DNA of 22,654 nt from a virus, in IMG/VR virus record IMGVR_UViG_3300048834_000193, positions 1 through 22,654 of that record; one strand, given 5' to 3'. Shown one piece after another: positions 14,068 to 19,766 of the stretch (positions within the stretch are counted from its first letter, which is position 1; the number at the start of each line of letters is the position of its first letter). The notes beneath the pieces are model-generated. The model ran no database searches and had not been told where the DNA came from. It saw only the letters and a list, made by a program, of their open reading frames with translations. Both the position numbers and the translations under genes were made by a program.

Positions 14068-14379
14068 TTATCGGTCCACCACGTACCATGTCCCCTGGAT
14101 CGTTCCCGCCACCGAGCAGGCCCGCGGCCGTCCACGACGGACCCAAATCGGGGTTAGCTCGGGCAGGCGCCGGCTCACTAGGTAGCGGTCGAGGCCGCTC
14201 ACCTTTGCCAGTTCCACGGCCGTCGAGCCCGGCCAGCGTGCGAGCGCGTCCAGTACGGCCTGCTGCTGCGCCCTGAGCTTCGGCTTGATGCGCTCGGCCG
14301 CGAGGTGCGAGGTCTCAGGATCCGACCGGCGGGCGCGGGGCGTGTCGGTGTAGGGGGCGAAGGCGTCAAGCTGCTGCAT
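14068..14379 (-). CDS. Winged-helix DNA-binding protein (103 aa)
   Basis: ATG 14379 is preferred because GAGGAACACC precedes it; a longer frame upstream lacks such a site and is Pro/Ser-rich. The protein contains 'RRSDPETSHLAAERIKPKLR', a pattern common in phage proteins with a 'DPxTSxxAA' start, then a winged helix: 'QQQAVLDALARWPGSTAVEL', 'AKVSGLDRYLVSRRLPEL', and a wing 'SVAGTIQGTWYVVD'. It overlaps the end of the upstream gene by 14 bases. It probably regulates phage transcription or binds a phage DNA site; the target is unknown. Confidence 0.68.
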   Translation of the reverse strand: MQQLDAFAPYTDTPRARRSDPETSHLAAERIKPKLRAQQQAVLDALARWPGSTAVELAKVSGLDRYLVSRRLPELTPIWVRRGRPRACSVAGTIQGTWYVVDR

Positions 14380-14569
14380 GGTGTTCCTCGCAGGCGATCC
14401 GTGCGGTTTCCGGGCTCGTGAGGTGCTTGGCGATCGGCAACCGGCCGGCGGGGTGCTGGGCGGTGCGCCAGGCTTCGTATCGCCACTCGCCACGCACAGC
14501 GACCTTTGCGACCGAGTAGCGGCCGTCGGTGGTCAGTTGGGCGTAGCGGGTAGGCTTGGCCCACTTCAC
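14366..14569 (-). CDS. Conserved small phage protein (67 aa)
   Basis: I choose GTG 14569 as start because it overlaps the stop of the previous gene (GTGA). It gives a compact protein: MKWAKPTRYAQLTTDGRYSV, AKVAVRGEWRYEAWRTA, then HLTSPETARIACEEHHAAA. The beta-rich first half (the YSVAKVAVRGEWRYEAW strand pair) followed by a helix with 'ARIACEEH' is a pattern familiar from uncharacterised proteins of proteobacterial phages. An ATG farther upstream would duplicate coding of the neighbour. No catalytic motif is seen. Function is unknown. Confidence 0.65.
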   Translation of the reverse strand: MKWAKPTRYAQLTTDGRYSVAKVAVRGEWRYEAWRTAQHPAGRLPIAKHLTSPETARIACEEHHAAA

Positions 14570-14805
14570 GACAGTCCCCGTAGCCGCTTCACGTCCGCCC
14601 AGTTGTCCGCCCACGTCGGCCACAGGTGCTTCGGCGTCTTGCGCATCCACTCGCGCCATTGCTGCTCTGCGGCAGGCACAAGGGCGTCTGGGGTGTGCGG
14701 CAGGCCCACCACGACGCCCTGACGGTTCAGCGGCATCGAGGCGTAAGCGGCGCGGGTGTCATCGTCCCAAATTCTGCCGAGCGAGTACGGATTGGGGCGG
14801 GTCAT
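14566..14805 (-). CDS. Hypothetical protein (79 aa)
   Basis: The protein reads MTRPNPYSLGRIWDDDTRAA, with a Trp-rich C-terminus ('QQWREWMRKTPKHLWPTWAD' then NWADVKRL). The Trp-rich amphipathic end could mediate protein or membrane-surface contact. The ATG overlaps the preceding stop (ATGA) and its stop overlaps the next GTG, which is the main support for it being a gene. I do not recognise a family. Confidence 0.6.
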   Translation of the reverse strand: MTRPNPYSLGRIWDDDTRAAYASMPLNRQGVVVGLPHTPDALVPAAEQQWREWMRKTPKHLWPTWADNWADVKRLRGLS

Positions 14806-15134
14806 AGCGCGACCGGCTCACAAACGATCCCGGCCAGTTTCTCGGAGTCCGTGAAATCCCTGAATTCGCCTAGCGACTCGTCCCATGGCGGAACCTCATC
14901 GCCGTTCGAGTAAACGTGCGTCAGGTTGCGGCCGTTCGTCCTACGTGGTGCCCGCATCGCGGCTTGGGCGGCGTGATACGCCTTGCGCTCGCCTGCCGTC
15001 ATGTTCTTGAACTGCGTTTCCCGACACAAATCCCAATGGTCGGAGCCGTCTGGATTAGTCGGGCACCATTTCCCGTTCGGAAGCCGCTTAAACCCTAGTT
15101 CCAAGCCACACTTCCGACAGGTCTTAGTATTCAT
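14802..15134 (-). CDS. Zinc-ribbon-like protein (110 aa)
   Basis: The N-terminus has a probable zinc site: C6-RK-C9 followed by C24, H33 and C37 ('CRKCGLELGFKRLPNGKWC' ... 'HWDLC'). The remainder is charged and helical (MTAGERKAYHAAQAAMR), then acidic (DEVPPWDESLGEFRDF). Start and stop both overlap neighbours by ATGA. It directly follows the replication-type gene, in the position where other phages carry a helicase loader or primase component, but it resembles neither. A DNA- or protein-binding accessory is plausible; function is unknown. Confidence 0.66.
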   Translation of the reverse strand: MNTKTCRKCGLELGFKRLPNGKWCPTNPDGSDHWDLCRETQFKNMTAGERKAYHAAQAAMRAPRRTNGRNLTHVYSNGDEVPPWDESLGEFRDFTDSEKLAGIVCEPVAL

Positions 15135-15703
15135 TGTCGGACGCCCTTAACGGCAGAGGCCGCCAATGCCGCTACAGCGCGCCGGTTTTCTTCATTTTTC
15201 GTTGAAAACGTCTTACGCGCTGGTAAAGACTCAGAGGTGCTATATGCACCAACGGAAGAAGAACGGAGCGGTAGTGTTTCTGATACTGCCTCTGATACTG
15301 CATCTGATTGCATTACAGGTGCATTACCAACCGCATTACCGGCTTTCTTTGCCCTGTGTCTGGCGACCCGCTCCCGGTTGAGTCGCAGCTTCTCGGTGCG
15401 GGTCACGATGTCCCGGTACAGGCCCGCGTTCAGGATCATCCAACCGCCGTCAACGCGCTCGATTCTGCGGCCATCATGCTCTTTGTTCGCCGATTCACCG
15501 TCTGGGCTTTCCAGCGTTTTGACGGCCGCAGTCGCTTCCTCAACTGTCACCATTGCCCGGTTTGCCAGGTTGCGGACGCTCGAGAATTGGGCGAATCCGT
15601 CCTCGTCCATTGCGGCGAGGAAGGTAATCCAGACGATGCGTGTTGGGTTCGGTTCAAGCCATATCGACGAGTCGAGGATCTTCGTATACAGCTTGTTGTA
15701 CAT
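15131..15703 (-). CDS. Replication initiator-like protein (lambda O / DnaD-like N-terminus)
   Basis: The protein begins MYNKLYTKILDSSIWLEPNP, then TRIVWITFLAAMDEDGFAQF and SSVRNLANRAMVTVEEATAAV. This is the winged-helix N-terminus of phage replication-organiser proteins, which bind origin repeats and recruit helicase. Residues about 105-115 (LRLNRERVARHRAKKAG) are strongly basic. A low-complexity linker follows (GNAVGNAPVMQSDAVSEAVS), encoded by short direct DNA repeats, then a Lys/Arg-Ala tail. Only a weak ribosome site precedes the ATG. A probable promoter and an operator palindrome lie upstream. It is the first gene of the leftward operon. The family call rests on pattern; the exact class (O-like or DnaD-like) is uncertain. 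Confidence 0.68.
   Translation of the reverse strand: MYNKLYTKILDSSIWLEPNPTRIVWITFLAAMDEDGFAQFSSVRNLANRAMVTVEEATAAVKTLESPDGESANKEHDGRRIERVDGGWMILNAGLYRDIVTRTEKLRLNRERVARHRAKKAGNAVGNAPVMQSDAVSEAVSETLPLRSSSVGAYSTSESLPARKTFSTKNEENRRAVAALAASAVKGVRQ
15180..15339 (-). other. Possible phage replication origin inside the initiator gene
   Basis: Within the replication gene lie three copies of GCATTAC (15310-15316, 15321-15327, 15333-15339; spacing 11 and 12 bases) and two to three copies of TCTGATACTGC[CA] (15279, 15291, degenerate at 15303). In the gene's reading direction these are followed by an AT-rich stretch (about 25% GC over 15186-15209). Lambda's ori has the same layout: iterons within the O gene, coding for the linker, then an AT-rich unwinding region. 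No DnaA box or replication data support it here. Confidence 0.4.
15279..15339. repeat. Short direct repeats (12-bp and 7-bp units)
   Basis: TCTGATACTGCC (15279-15290) is followed by TCTGATACTGCA (15291-15302) and a partial third unit at 15303. Next come three GCATTAC words at 15310, 15321 and 15333. They encode the linker of the replication protein. The 9-mer GCATTACAG at 15310-15318 is identical to the left part of the palindrome upstream of the gene (15726-15734). Confidence 0.75.
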
Positions 15704-15727
15704 TTCGATTACCGCTCGTTATGGCGC

Positions 15728-15748
15728 ATTACAGGGAATTACTGTAAT
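15728..15748. promoter_or_regulatory. Operator-like palindrome upstream of replication gene
   Basis: ATTACAG (15728-15734) and CTGTAAT (15742-15748) are perfect inverted copies around a 7-base spacer. The right arm overlaps the probable -10 box (15746-15751) of the leftward promoter, the classic position for a repressor site. The binding protein is unknown; the nearby Cro/CI-like protein or the replication protein itself are candidates. Confidence 0.55.
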
Positions 15749-15772
15749 ATACCACAATGCGCGCAGGGTAAA
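15746..15772 (-). promoter_or_regulatory. Probable leftward promoter for the replication/late operon
   Basis: On the minus strand TATATT (15746-15751) is a good -10 box; a weak -35-like TTTACC lies at 15767-15772 with a short 15-base spacer. Transcription would start near 15739, about 35 bases before the ATG of the replication gene. The imperfect -35 suggests regulation or activator use. Confidence 0.45.
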
Positions 15773-15805
15773 CCGTTACCGTCACTGCCCGCCGCAGCAA
15801 ACGGC

Positions 15806-15838
15806 CCAGCCGGCCGGGTAGCGCACCGAGCCGGCTGG
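15806..15838 (-). terminator. GC-rich hairpin downstream of the repressor gene, possible terminator
   Basis: CCAGCCGGC (15806-15814) and GCCGGCTGG (15830-15838) form a perfect 9-bp stem, extended by 3 bp past a one-base bulge, with an 8-base loop. It lies 10 bases after the repressor stop. On the minus strand the stem is followed by GGCCGTTTG, only a short T run, so it is a weak intrinsic terminator or an attenuator. Confidence 0.45.
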
Positions 15839-15848
15839 AGCCTCCCAC

Positions 15849-16046
15849 TCAAGCAGCATCCTCCCGCGGGACCAGGTCCTCCAGCGGGATGCGCGTGCGT
15901 TCGTGCAATCGGCGCAGGTAGATACCGGACGGGAAGCTGCGGCCCGTGAGCCAGTTGTGGATCGTGGCCCGCGTCACGTCAATTTCTTCGGCAAGCTCGC
16001 CCTGTGAGACTCCGGTCAGGGTGAACCATTCGCGCAATTTGTCCAT
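15849..16046 (-). CDS. Cro/CI-type HTH repressor (65 aa)
   Basis: The protein MDKLREWFTLTGVSQGELAE continues EIDVTRATIHNWLTGRSFPS and GIYLRRLHERTRIPLEDLVP, an XRE-family HTH: helix 2 'SQGELAEEI', recognition helix 'TRATIHNWLTG', then a conserved 'L..L...T.IPLEDL' helix. It has no peptidase or dimerisation domain, so it is Cro-sized rather than a full CI. It is read leftward, opposite to the early operon, from a promoter whose -10 box ends 7 bases before the ATG. The mRNA should therefore start at or next to the AUG, without a ribosome site, as lambda cI does from PRM. It probably controls the divergent promoter pair. Confidence 0.82.
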   Translation of the reverse strand: MDKLREWFTLTGVSQGELAEEIDVTRATIHNWLTGRSFPSGIYLRRLHERTRIPLEDLVPREDAA

Positions 16047-16053
16047 GCCCGCA

Positions 16054-16082
16054 AATCTACGCCGTGCCTGCTATGGTGTCAA
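16054..16082 (-). promoter_or_regulatory. Leftward promoter of the repressor (leaderless transcript)
   Basis: On the minus strand TTGACA (16077-16082), a 17-base spacer and TAGATT (16054-16059) form a strong sigma-70 promoter. Only 7 bases separate the -10 box from the repressor ATG at 16046, so transcription should start at about the A of the start codon. Confidence 0.75.
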
Positions 16083-16118
16083 CGTCCATCGGCTGCGTAG
16101 CGAAAAGTATTTGACACC
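16075..16118. promoter_or_regulatory. Inverted TTGACACC sites: candidate repressor operators
   Basis: GGTGTCAA (16075-16082) and TTGACACC (16111-16118) are perfect inverted copies 28 bases apart, each containing one -35 box of the divergent promoters. The similarity continues past the -35 (TTGACACCnTnnCnGG in both), beyond what a -35 element needs, suggesting that one protein binds both sites. Confidence 0.5.
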
Positions 16119-16139
16119 CTGACCGGCAAGGCGTATTGT
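16111..16139 (+). promoter_or_regulatory. Strong rightward early promoter
   Basis: TTGACA (16111-16116), a 17-base spacer and TATTGT (16134-16139) match the sigma-70 consensus closely. Transcription should start near 16146, giving a short leader with a small hairpin (GCCC 16148-16151, GGGC 16157-16160) before the first genes of the early operon. Confidence 0.78.
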
Positions 16140-16172
16140 CTACCCATGCCCATCACGGGCCGGTAGCAAAAG

Positions 16173-16265
16173 ATGAACAGCCACACCTCAGACGCGCTTT
16201 TTAACATCGCCGTTACGGCTGCCTGCTTGCTGATGGGGTTGCTCGCTTATTCACTGTTTATTTGA
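16173..16265 (+). CDS. Tiny predicted membrane peptide (30 aa)
   Basis: The frame encodes MNSHTSDALFNIAVTAACLL followed by MGLLAYSLFI and TGA. Residues about 9-30 form one hydrophobic helix with a short polar N-terminus. It is the first frame after the rightward promoter and is followed 14 bases later by the next start. Its ribosome site is weak (GGTAGCAAAAG), though it resembles the context of the next gene (GGGAGCGAAAAG). Small membrane peptides at the start of early operons are frequent in phages, with varied or unknown roles such as superinfection control. It was recognised only by reading the frame. Confidence 0.5.
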   Translation: MNSHTSDALFNIAVTAACLLMGLLAYSLFI

Positions 16266-16278
16266 CGGGAGCGAAAAG

Positions 16279-16578
16279 ATGTCACTCGCAGGCAAGCAGA
16301 ACACCAGCCAGTACCACCGCATTCAGGCGTCCGTTTCGCGCCAGGCTGCGGTCTGCTGCGGATCGGCCGAGAAGGAACTGCGCCAGCGGCACCTCGACGC
16401 GGCCAAGCGCCACGAGGAAATGGCGCACCACCTCGCGAAGGTCGAGTCGCTGATGGACGCGGCCGATGTGGAAGCTCAGGCCATCGCGCGGATGTGCCTC
16501 ATCACCGACCCGGTTGCCATCGCTGCGCTGCGTCAGGCGTACCTCGCCGGCCGGGCTGCCGAACTCAGGAGCCACTGA
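16279..16578 (+). CDS. Hypothetical early protein, helical (99 aa)
   Basis: The ATG has a GGGAG ribosome site 7 bases upstream. The protein is almost all helical and rich in Ala, Arg, Gln and His: 'SAEKELRQRHLDAAKRHEEM', 'AHHLAKVESLMDAADVEAQA', 'AIAALRQAYLAGRAAELR'. It may form a coiled coil or helical bundle. No catalytic or metal motif is evident and I do not recognise a family. It sits early in the rightward operon, where small host-takeover or accessory proteins are usual. Confidence 0.68.
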   Translation: MSLAGKQNTSQYHRIQASVSRQAAVCCGSAEKELRQRHLDAAKRHEEMAHHLAKVESLMDAADVEAQAIARMCLITDPVAIAALRQAYLAGRAAELRSH

Positions 16579-16579
16579 C

Positions 16580-16918
16580 ATGAGCATCAACGGAATCGAT
16601 TTCGTCTGCACGGTCTGCAACCAGCCGTTCGTGATCGATGACGAGGTGTACCGCGGCGAGTTCGACCACCCGCCGAGCGAGCCGATCTGCCCGGATTGCG
16701 ATCACCCCTGCGACACCTGCGACGGCGAGGGCCGCGTGGAAGTTCGCAGCCAGGATCCGCAGGACGACTACGAGGTGCCCTGCCCCGAGTGCAACGCGGA
16801 CGGCGACGGGTTCAGCAAGAGCGAACTAGCGAACATCGACCAGATCCGGCGCCGCAACGCGCGGTTCTGGCGGCTCGGAATCCACCCCCGACGGCAGCAG
16901 CAGGAGGATTGGTCATGA
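16580..16918 (+). CDS. DnaJ-type cysteine-rich zinc-finger protein (112 aa)
   Basis: The start is ATG 16580, with AGGAG upstream, directly after the preceding stop; a longer frame starting inside the previous gene is discarded. Four CxxC knuckles are visible: C10-C13 (CTVC), C37-C40 (CPDC), C44-C47 (CDTC, followed by DGEGRVEV) and C68-C71 (CPEC, followed by NADGDG). The last two copy the CxxCxGxG form of the DnaJ central zinc domain. The J domain is absent. The rest is helical and basic (IDQIRRRNARFWRLGIHPRR). Such short proteins are common in phage early regions, perhaps binding unfolded protein or nucleic acid. Function is unknown. It overlaps the next gene by ATGA. Confidence 0.75.
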   Translation: MSINGIDFVCTVCNQPFVIDDEVYRGEFDHPPSEPICPDCDHPCDTCDGEGRVEVRSQDPQDDYEVPCPECNADGDGFSKSELANIDQIRRRNARFWRLGIHPRRQQQEDWS

Positions 16919-17115
16919 CCTGGCAAATCGGGGCGATGCTGTTTTTCCTGTGGCTGATCGCCATGTACCTGATCCTGCGCCTGTTCGACTTCGTGAAGCG
17001 CAGCGATCAGGACTGGCGCGAGTTCACCGAGCACCAGTGGAAGGACATCCGCAAGCAGGACTTCAGGCGGCGGATGGAAGAGCGGGCGCGCAAGGAACGG
17101 GCGGGGATACGATGA
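16915..17115 (+). CDS. Small membrane-anchored basic protein (66 aa)
   Basis: The frame begins at an ATG overlapping the previous stop and encodes MTWQIGAMLFFLWLIAMYLI, one transmembrane helix (about residues 5-25), followed by a charged cytoplasmic helix 'FDFVKRSDQDWREFTEHQW' and an Arg/Lys-rich end (RRRMEERARKERAGIR). The topology is probably N-out with a basic inner tail. Its stop overlaps the helicase start (ATGA). A membrane anchor for phage DNA or a host-interaction protein are possible roles; neither is shown by the sequence. Confidence 0.65.
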   Translation: MTWQIGAMLFFLWLIAMYLILRLFDFVKRSDQDWREFTEHQWKDIRKQDFRRRMEERARKERAGIR

Positions 17116-18488
17116 TCGCCGTCCGCGATTACGCCGGGTTCCTCGACTACAAGACGCACCGCGGCTCAGAGCATGGCTTCGCGCCCGTGTGGATGCCTGA
17201 CTTTCTGTTCGACTTTCAGGCGTCTCTGGTCGAATGGTCCGTGCGCACTGGTCGCGCTGCGATCCTGGCCGACTGCGGCCTCGGTAAGACGCCGATGGAA
17301 CTGGTATGGGCCGAGAACGTGGCCCGCAAGACTGGCGGCCGGGTGCTGATTCTCGCGCCGCTGGCCGTGTCGCACCAGATCGTGCGCGAGGCCGAGAAGT
17401 TCCACGTCCGCGTGACCCGCTCGCATGACGGTGTGGCCCACGACGGGATCACGGTCACGAACTACGAGCGGCTGTCGCTGTTCAATCCGTCCGACTTTGC
17501 CGGCGTGGTCTGCGACGAGTCCAGCATCCTCAAGAGCTTCGACGGTGCGCGCCGGACTGAAATCACGGCGTTCATGCGCAAGACTCCGTACAGGCTGCTC
17601 GCGACCGCCACGGCTGCGCCTAATGATTACATCGAACTCGGCACATCCTCCGAGGCGCTCGGCTACCTCGGGCACATGGATATGTTGAATCGGTTTTTCA
17701 AAAATGATCTGAACAACAGCGCGAACGGCCGGATGCGCGGCGAGGTCATCAAGTGGCGATTCAAGGGCCACGCCGAACAGCCGTTCTGGCGCTGGGTTTG
17801 CTCGTGGGCGCGGGCGGTCCGCAAGCCGTCCGACCTCGGGTTCGATGACGGCCGGTTCGTGCTGCCGCCGCTCGAGGAAGTGGATCACCTTGTCGAATCG
17901 AACACCCTGCCCGATGGGATGCTGTTCGCGCTCCCGGCCGTGGGCCTGCGCGAGCAGCGCGAGGAACGCCGTCGCACCCTGCGCGAGCGGTGCGAGAAGG
18001 TGGCCGAACTGGTGAACGATACCGGCCAACCGGCGCTGGTCTGGTGCCACTTGAACGAGGAAGGCGACCTGTTGCAATCACTGATTCCTGATTGCGTACA
18101 GGTCAAAGGATCGGACAGCGACGAAACGAAAGAGGACCGCATGATCGCGTTCACCGAAGGACGCGCTCGGGTGCTGGTCACTAAGCCGAAGATCGGCGCG
18201 TGGGGCATGAACTTCCAGCACTGCGCCCACGTCACCTTTTTCCCGTCGCACAGCTTCGAACAGTACTACCAGGGCGTGCGCCGCTGCTGGCGGTTCGGTC
18301 AGACCCGGCCCGTGCGTGTGGACGTGATCGAAACGGAAGGCGACCGCGACGTGCTGAAAAACCTACAGCGCAAGGCGCGCAACGCCGATGCGATGTTCTC
18401 GAACCTAGTGACTGAAATGAACAACGTGCTGCGGATCAATCGGGCCGCAGCGTTTACAACTAAGGAGCAGATCCCCTCATGGCTGTGA
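17112..18488 (+). CDS. SNF2/DEAD-type helicase
   Basis: The start is ATG 17112 (MIAVRDYAGFLDYKTHRGSE), overlapping the previous stop; the frame upstream is not native. The 458-residue protein has two RecA-like domains. Motif I is 'ILADCGLGKT' (residues 51-60), motif II 'VVCDESS' (132-138), motif III 'LLATATAAPND' (162-172), and motif VI 'QGVRRCWRFGQTRPV' (387-401), whose RxxRxGQ-like form is typical of SNF2 remodellers. It is shorter than cellular SNF2 proteins and has no nuclease domain. It overlaps the methyltransferase start by 10 bases. It likely translocates on double-stranded DNA during phage replication, recombination or displacement of host proteins; this role is inferred. Confidence 0.85.
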   Translation: MIAVRDYAGFLDYKTHRGSEHGFAPVWMPDFLFDFQASLVEWSVRTGRAAILADCGLGKTPMELVWAENVARKTGGRVLILAPLAVSHQIVREAEKFHVRVTRSHDGVAHDGITVTNYERLSLFNPSDFAGVVCDESSILKSFDGARRTEITAFMRKTPYRLLATATAAPNDYIELGTSSEALGYLGHMDMLNRFFKNDLNNSANGRMRGEVIKWRFKGHAEQPFWRWVCSWARAVRKPSDLGFDDGRFVLPPLEEVDHLVESNTLPDGMLFALPAVGLREQREERRRTLRERCEKVAELVNDTGQPALVWCHLNEEGDLLQSLIPDCVQVKGSDSDETKEDRMIAFTEGRARVLVTKPKIGAWGMNFQHCAHVTFFPSHSFEQYYQGVRRCWRFGQTRPVRVDVIETEGDRDVLKNLQRKARNADAMFSNLVTEMNNVLRINRAAAFTTKEQIPSWL

Positions 18489-19447
18489 AGGAACAGAAAG
18501 TTACGGACCAGTTCGCCATTTATAACGGCGACTGCATCGAGGTCATGGCGGCGATGCCCGACGAATCGCTGCATCTGTCGGTGTACTCGCCCCCGTTCGG
18601 TGGCCTGTATCACTACAGCAGCGACGACCGCGACCTGTCGAACTGCAAGGATTACGACGAGTTTTTCGAGCATTACACGTTCGTCGTGCGTGAACTGGCG
18701 CGGCTCACGATGCCGGGTCGCATGACCGCCGTGCATTGCATGGACGTGCCGGCCAGCAATACCGGCAAGGGCGACTCCATCATTGACTTCCCCGGCGATA
18801 TCATCCGGCTGCACGAGCGCGAGGGATGGCGCTACGTCGCCCGCTACAGCGTGTGGAAGGAACCGCTCGCGGTCCGCAACCGCACGATGATGAAGTCGCT
18901 GGCGCATAAGACCATCGTGGATGATTCGAGCAAGTGCAGTGTCGCCAATGCCGACTACCTGCTGGTGTTCCGGCGCAAGGGCGATAACCCCGTGCCGATC
19001 GCGCATCCGGTCGGGCTGCTCGAGTATGCCGGCGAGCGCCAGATGCCGGCCGAGTTGTTCAAGTACCGCGCATGGAAAGGCAACCAGATCGAGAACCGCT
19101 TTTCACATTGGATCTGGCGGCAGTACGCGAGCGCGTTTTGGGATGACATCCGAATGCAGCGCGTCCTGCCGTTCAAGGACTCCCGCGATCCCGACGACGA
19201 GAAGCATGTCCACCCGCTGCAGCTCGACGTGATCGACCGCATCCTGACGCTGTGGTCGAACCCCGGAGAGAAGGTGTTCACGCCGTTCATGGGCGTCGGG
19301 TCCGAGGTCTACGCGGCCGTGTGCCAGGGCCGCCTCGGGATCGGCGTCGAACTCAAGGCGAGCTATTACCGGCAGGCCGTGTTGAACGTCGAAGCCGCGG
19401 CCAGCGGTCGCCGGCTGGACGACGAGAACTTGGAACTGTTCGCATGA
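18479..19447 (+). CDS. DNA methyltransferase (N4-cytosine or N6-adenine type)
   Basis: The 322-residue protein begins with 'FAIYNGDCIEVMAAMPDESL' and the catalytic motif IV 'YSPPF' (residues 36-40). The AdoMet-binding motif I 'FTPFMGVG' (267-274) is near the C-terminus, followed by 'GIGVEL' (E291). This catalytic-before-AdoMet order is that of beta-class enzymes; SPPF is most often seen in N4-cytosine enzymes but occurs in adenine enzymes too. 'HPLQLDVIDRIL' before motif I is the usual lead helix. AAGGAG precedes the ATG by about 10 bases, within the end of the helicase gene. No restriction endonuclease is alongside, so it probably protects phage DNA or marks it. The target site is unknown. 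Confidence 0.85.
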   Translation: MAVKEQKVTDQFAIYNGDCIEVMAAMPDESLHLSVYSPPFGGLYHYSSDDRDLSNCKDYDEFFEHYTFVVRELARLTMPGRMTAVHCMDVPASNTGKGDSIIDFPGDIIRLHEREGWRYVARYSVWKEPLAVRNRTMMKSLAHKTIVDDSSKCSVANADYLLVFRRKGDNPVPIAHPVGLLEYAGERQMPAELFKYRAWKGNQIENRFSHWIWRQYASAFWDDIRMQRVLPFKDSRDPDDEKHVHPLQLDVIDRILTLWSNPGEKVFTPFMGVGSEVYAAVCQGRLGIGVELKASYYRQAVLNVEAAASGRRLDDENLELFA

Positions 19448-19581
19448 ACCGCCGCGACTATCACCGCCGCTACTACGAACAGAATCGCATCCGGCGCCGC
19501 GCGCAACGGCTGGCGAGCAAGTGGGGCGATCCGAGTATCTGGCGCGCGTTCCTGCCCATCGCACGTCAGGAGGCTGCATGA
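19444..19581 (+). CDS. Small basic protein (45 aa)
   Basis: The frame starts and ends with ATGA overlaps, between the methyltransferase and the coiled-coil gene. It encodes MNRRDYHRRYYEQNRIRRRA, QRLASKWGDPSIW and RAFLPIARQEAA. The first half is an Arg/Tyr-rich helix, likely to contact nucleic acid; the C-terminus has a Trp-containing helix. I know no family. The double overlap makes it likely to be real despite its size. Confidence 0.6.
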   Translation: MNRRDYHRRYYEQNRIRRRAQRLASKWGDPSIWRAFLPIARQEAA

Positions 19582-19766
19582 CCTACGACGCCGACCTGGC
19601 CGAGCGCAACCGGATGCTGCAGCAGGACGTGATCGCGCTGCGCCACGCGCTCGAGCGGTCGCAGCAGGAAAAGCAGGCGATGCTGCAACAGATGAACGAG
19701 ATTCGCTTCAAGCACGAGCAGGCGATTGCGCGGCTGCGGGCCACCATAGAGGAGTTTCTGAAATGA
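19578..19766 (+). CDS. Small coiled-coil protein (62 aa)
   Basis: The start ATG 19578 has AGGAGG upstream and overlaps the previous stop; a longer frame is discarded. The protein is one long helix with heptad-like hydrophobic spacing: MTYDADLAERNRMLQQDVIA, LRHALERSQQEKQAMLQQM, NEIRFKHEQAIARLRATI. It should form a dimeric coiled coil. It directly precedes the ERF gene, also by ATGA, so it may be a recombination accessory, but no partner motif is visible. Confidence 0.63.
   Translation: MTYDADLAERNRMLQQDVIALRHALERSQQEKQAMLQQMNEIRFKHEQAIARLRATIEEFLK

Noticed and set aside
14054-14135. Upstream 27 codons of the Tat-signal protein
   Set aside because: They overlap the preceding gene and would bury the twin-arginine leader; ATG 14054 has a good ribosome site.
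16146-16166. Six-codon frame after the early promoter (MPITGR)
   Set aside because: Too short to judge, and more likely part of the leader with a small hairpin.
16950-17111. N-terminal extension of the helicase frame
   Set aside because: It overlaps the membrane-anchored gene in another frame and is Arg/Pro-rich; ATG 17112 has a proper ATGA overlap.
17166-18077. A 303-codon open frame on the minus strand
   Set aside because: It is antisense to the SNF2-type helicase, whose motifs are clear. The frame is a by-product of high GC.
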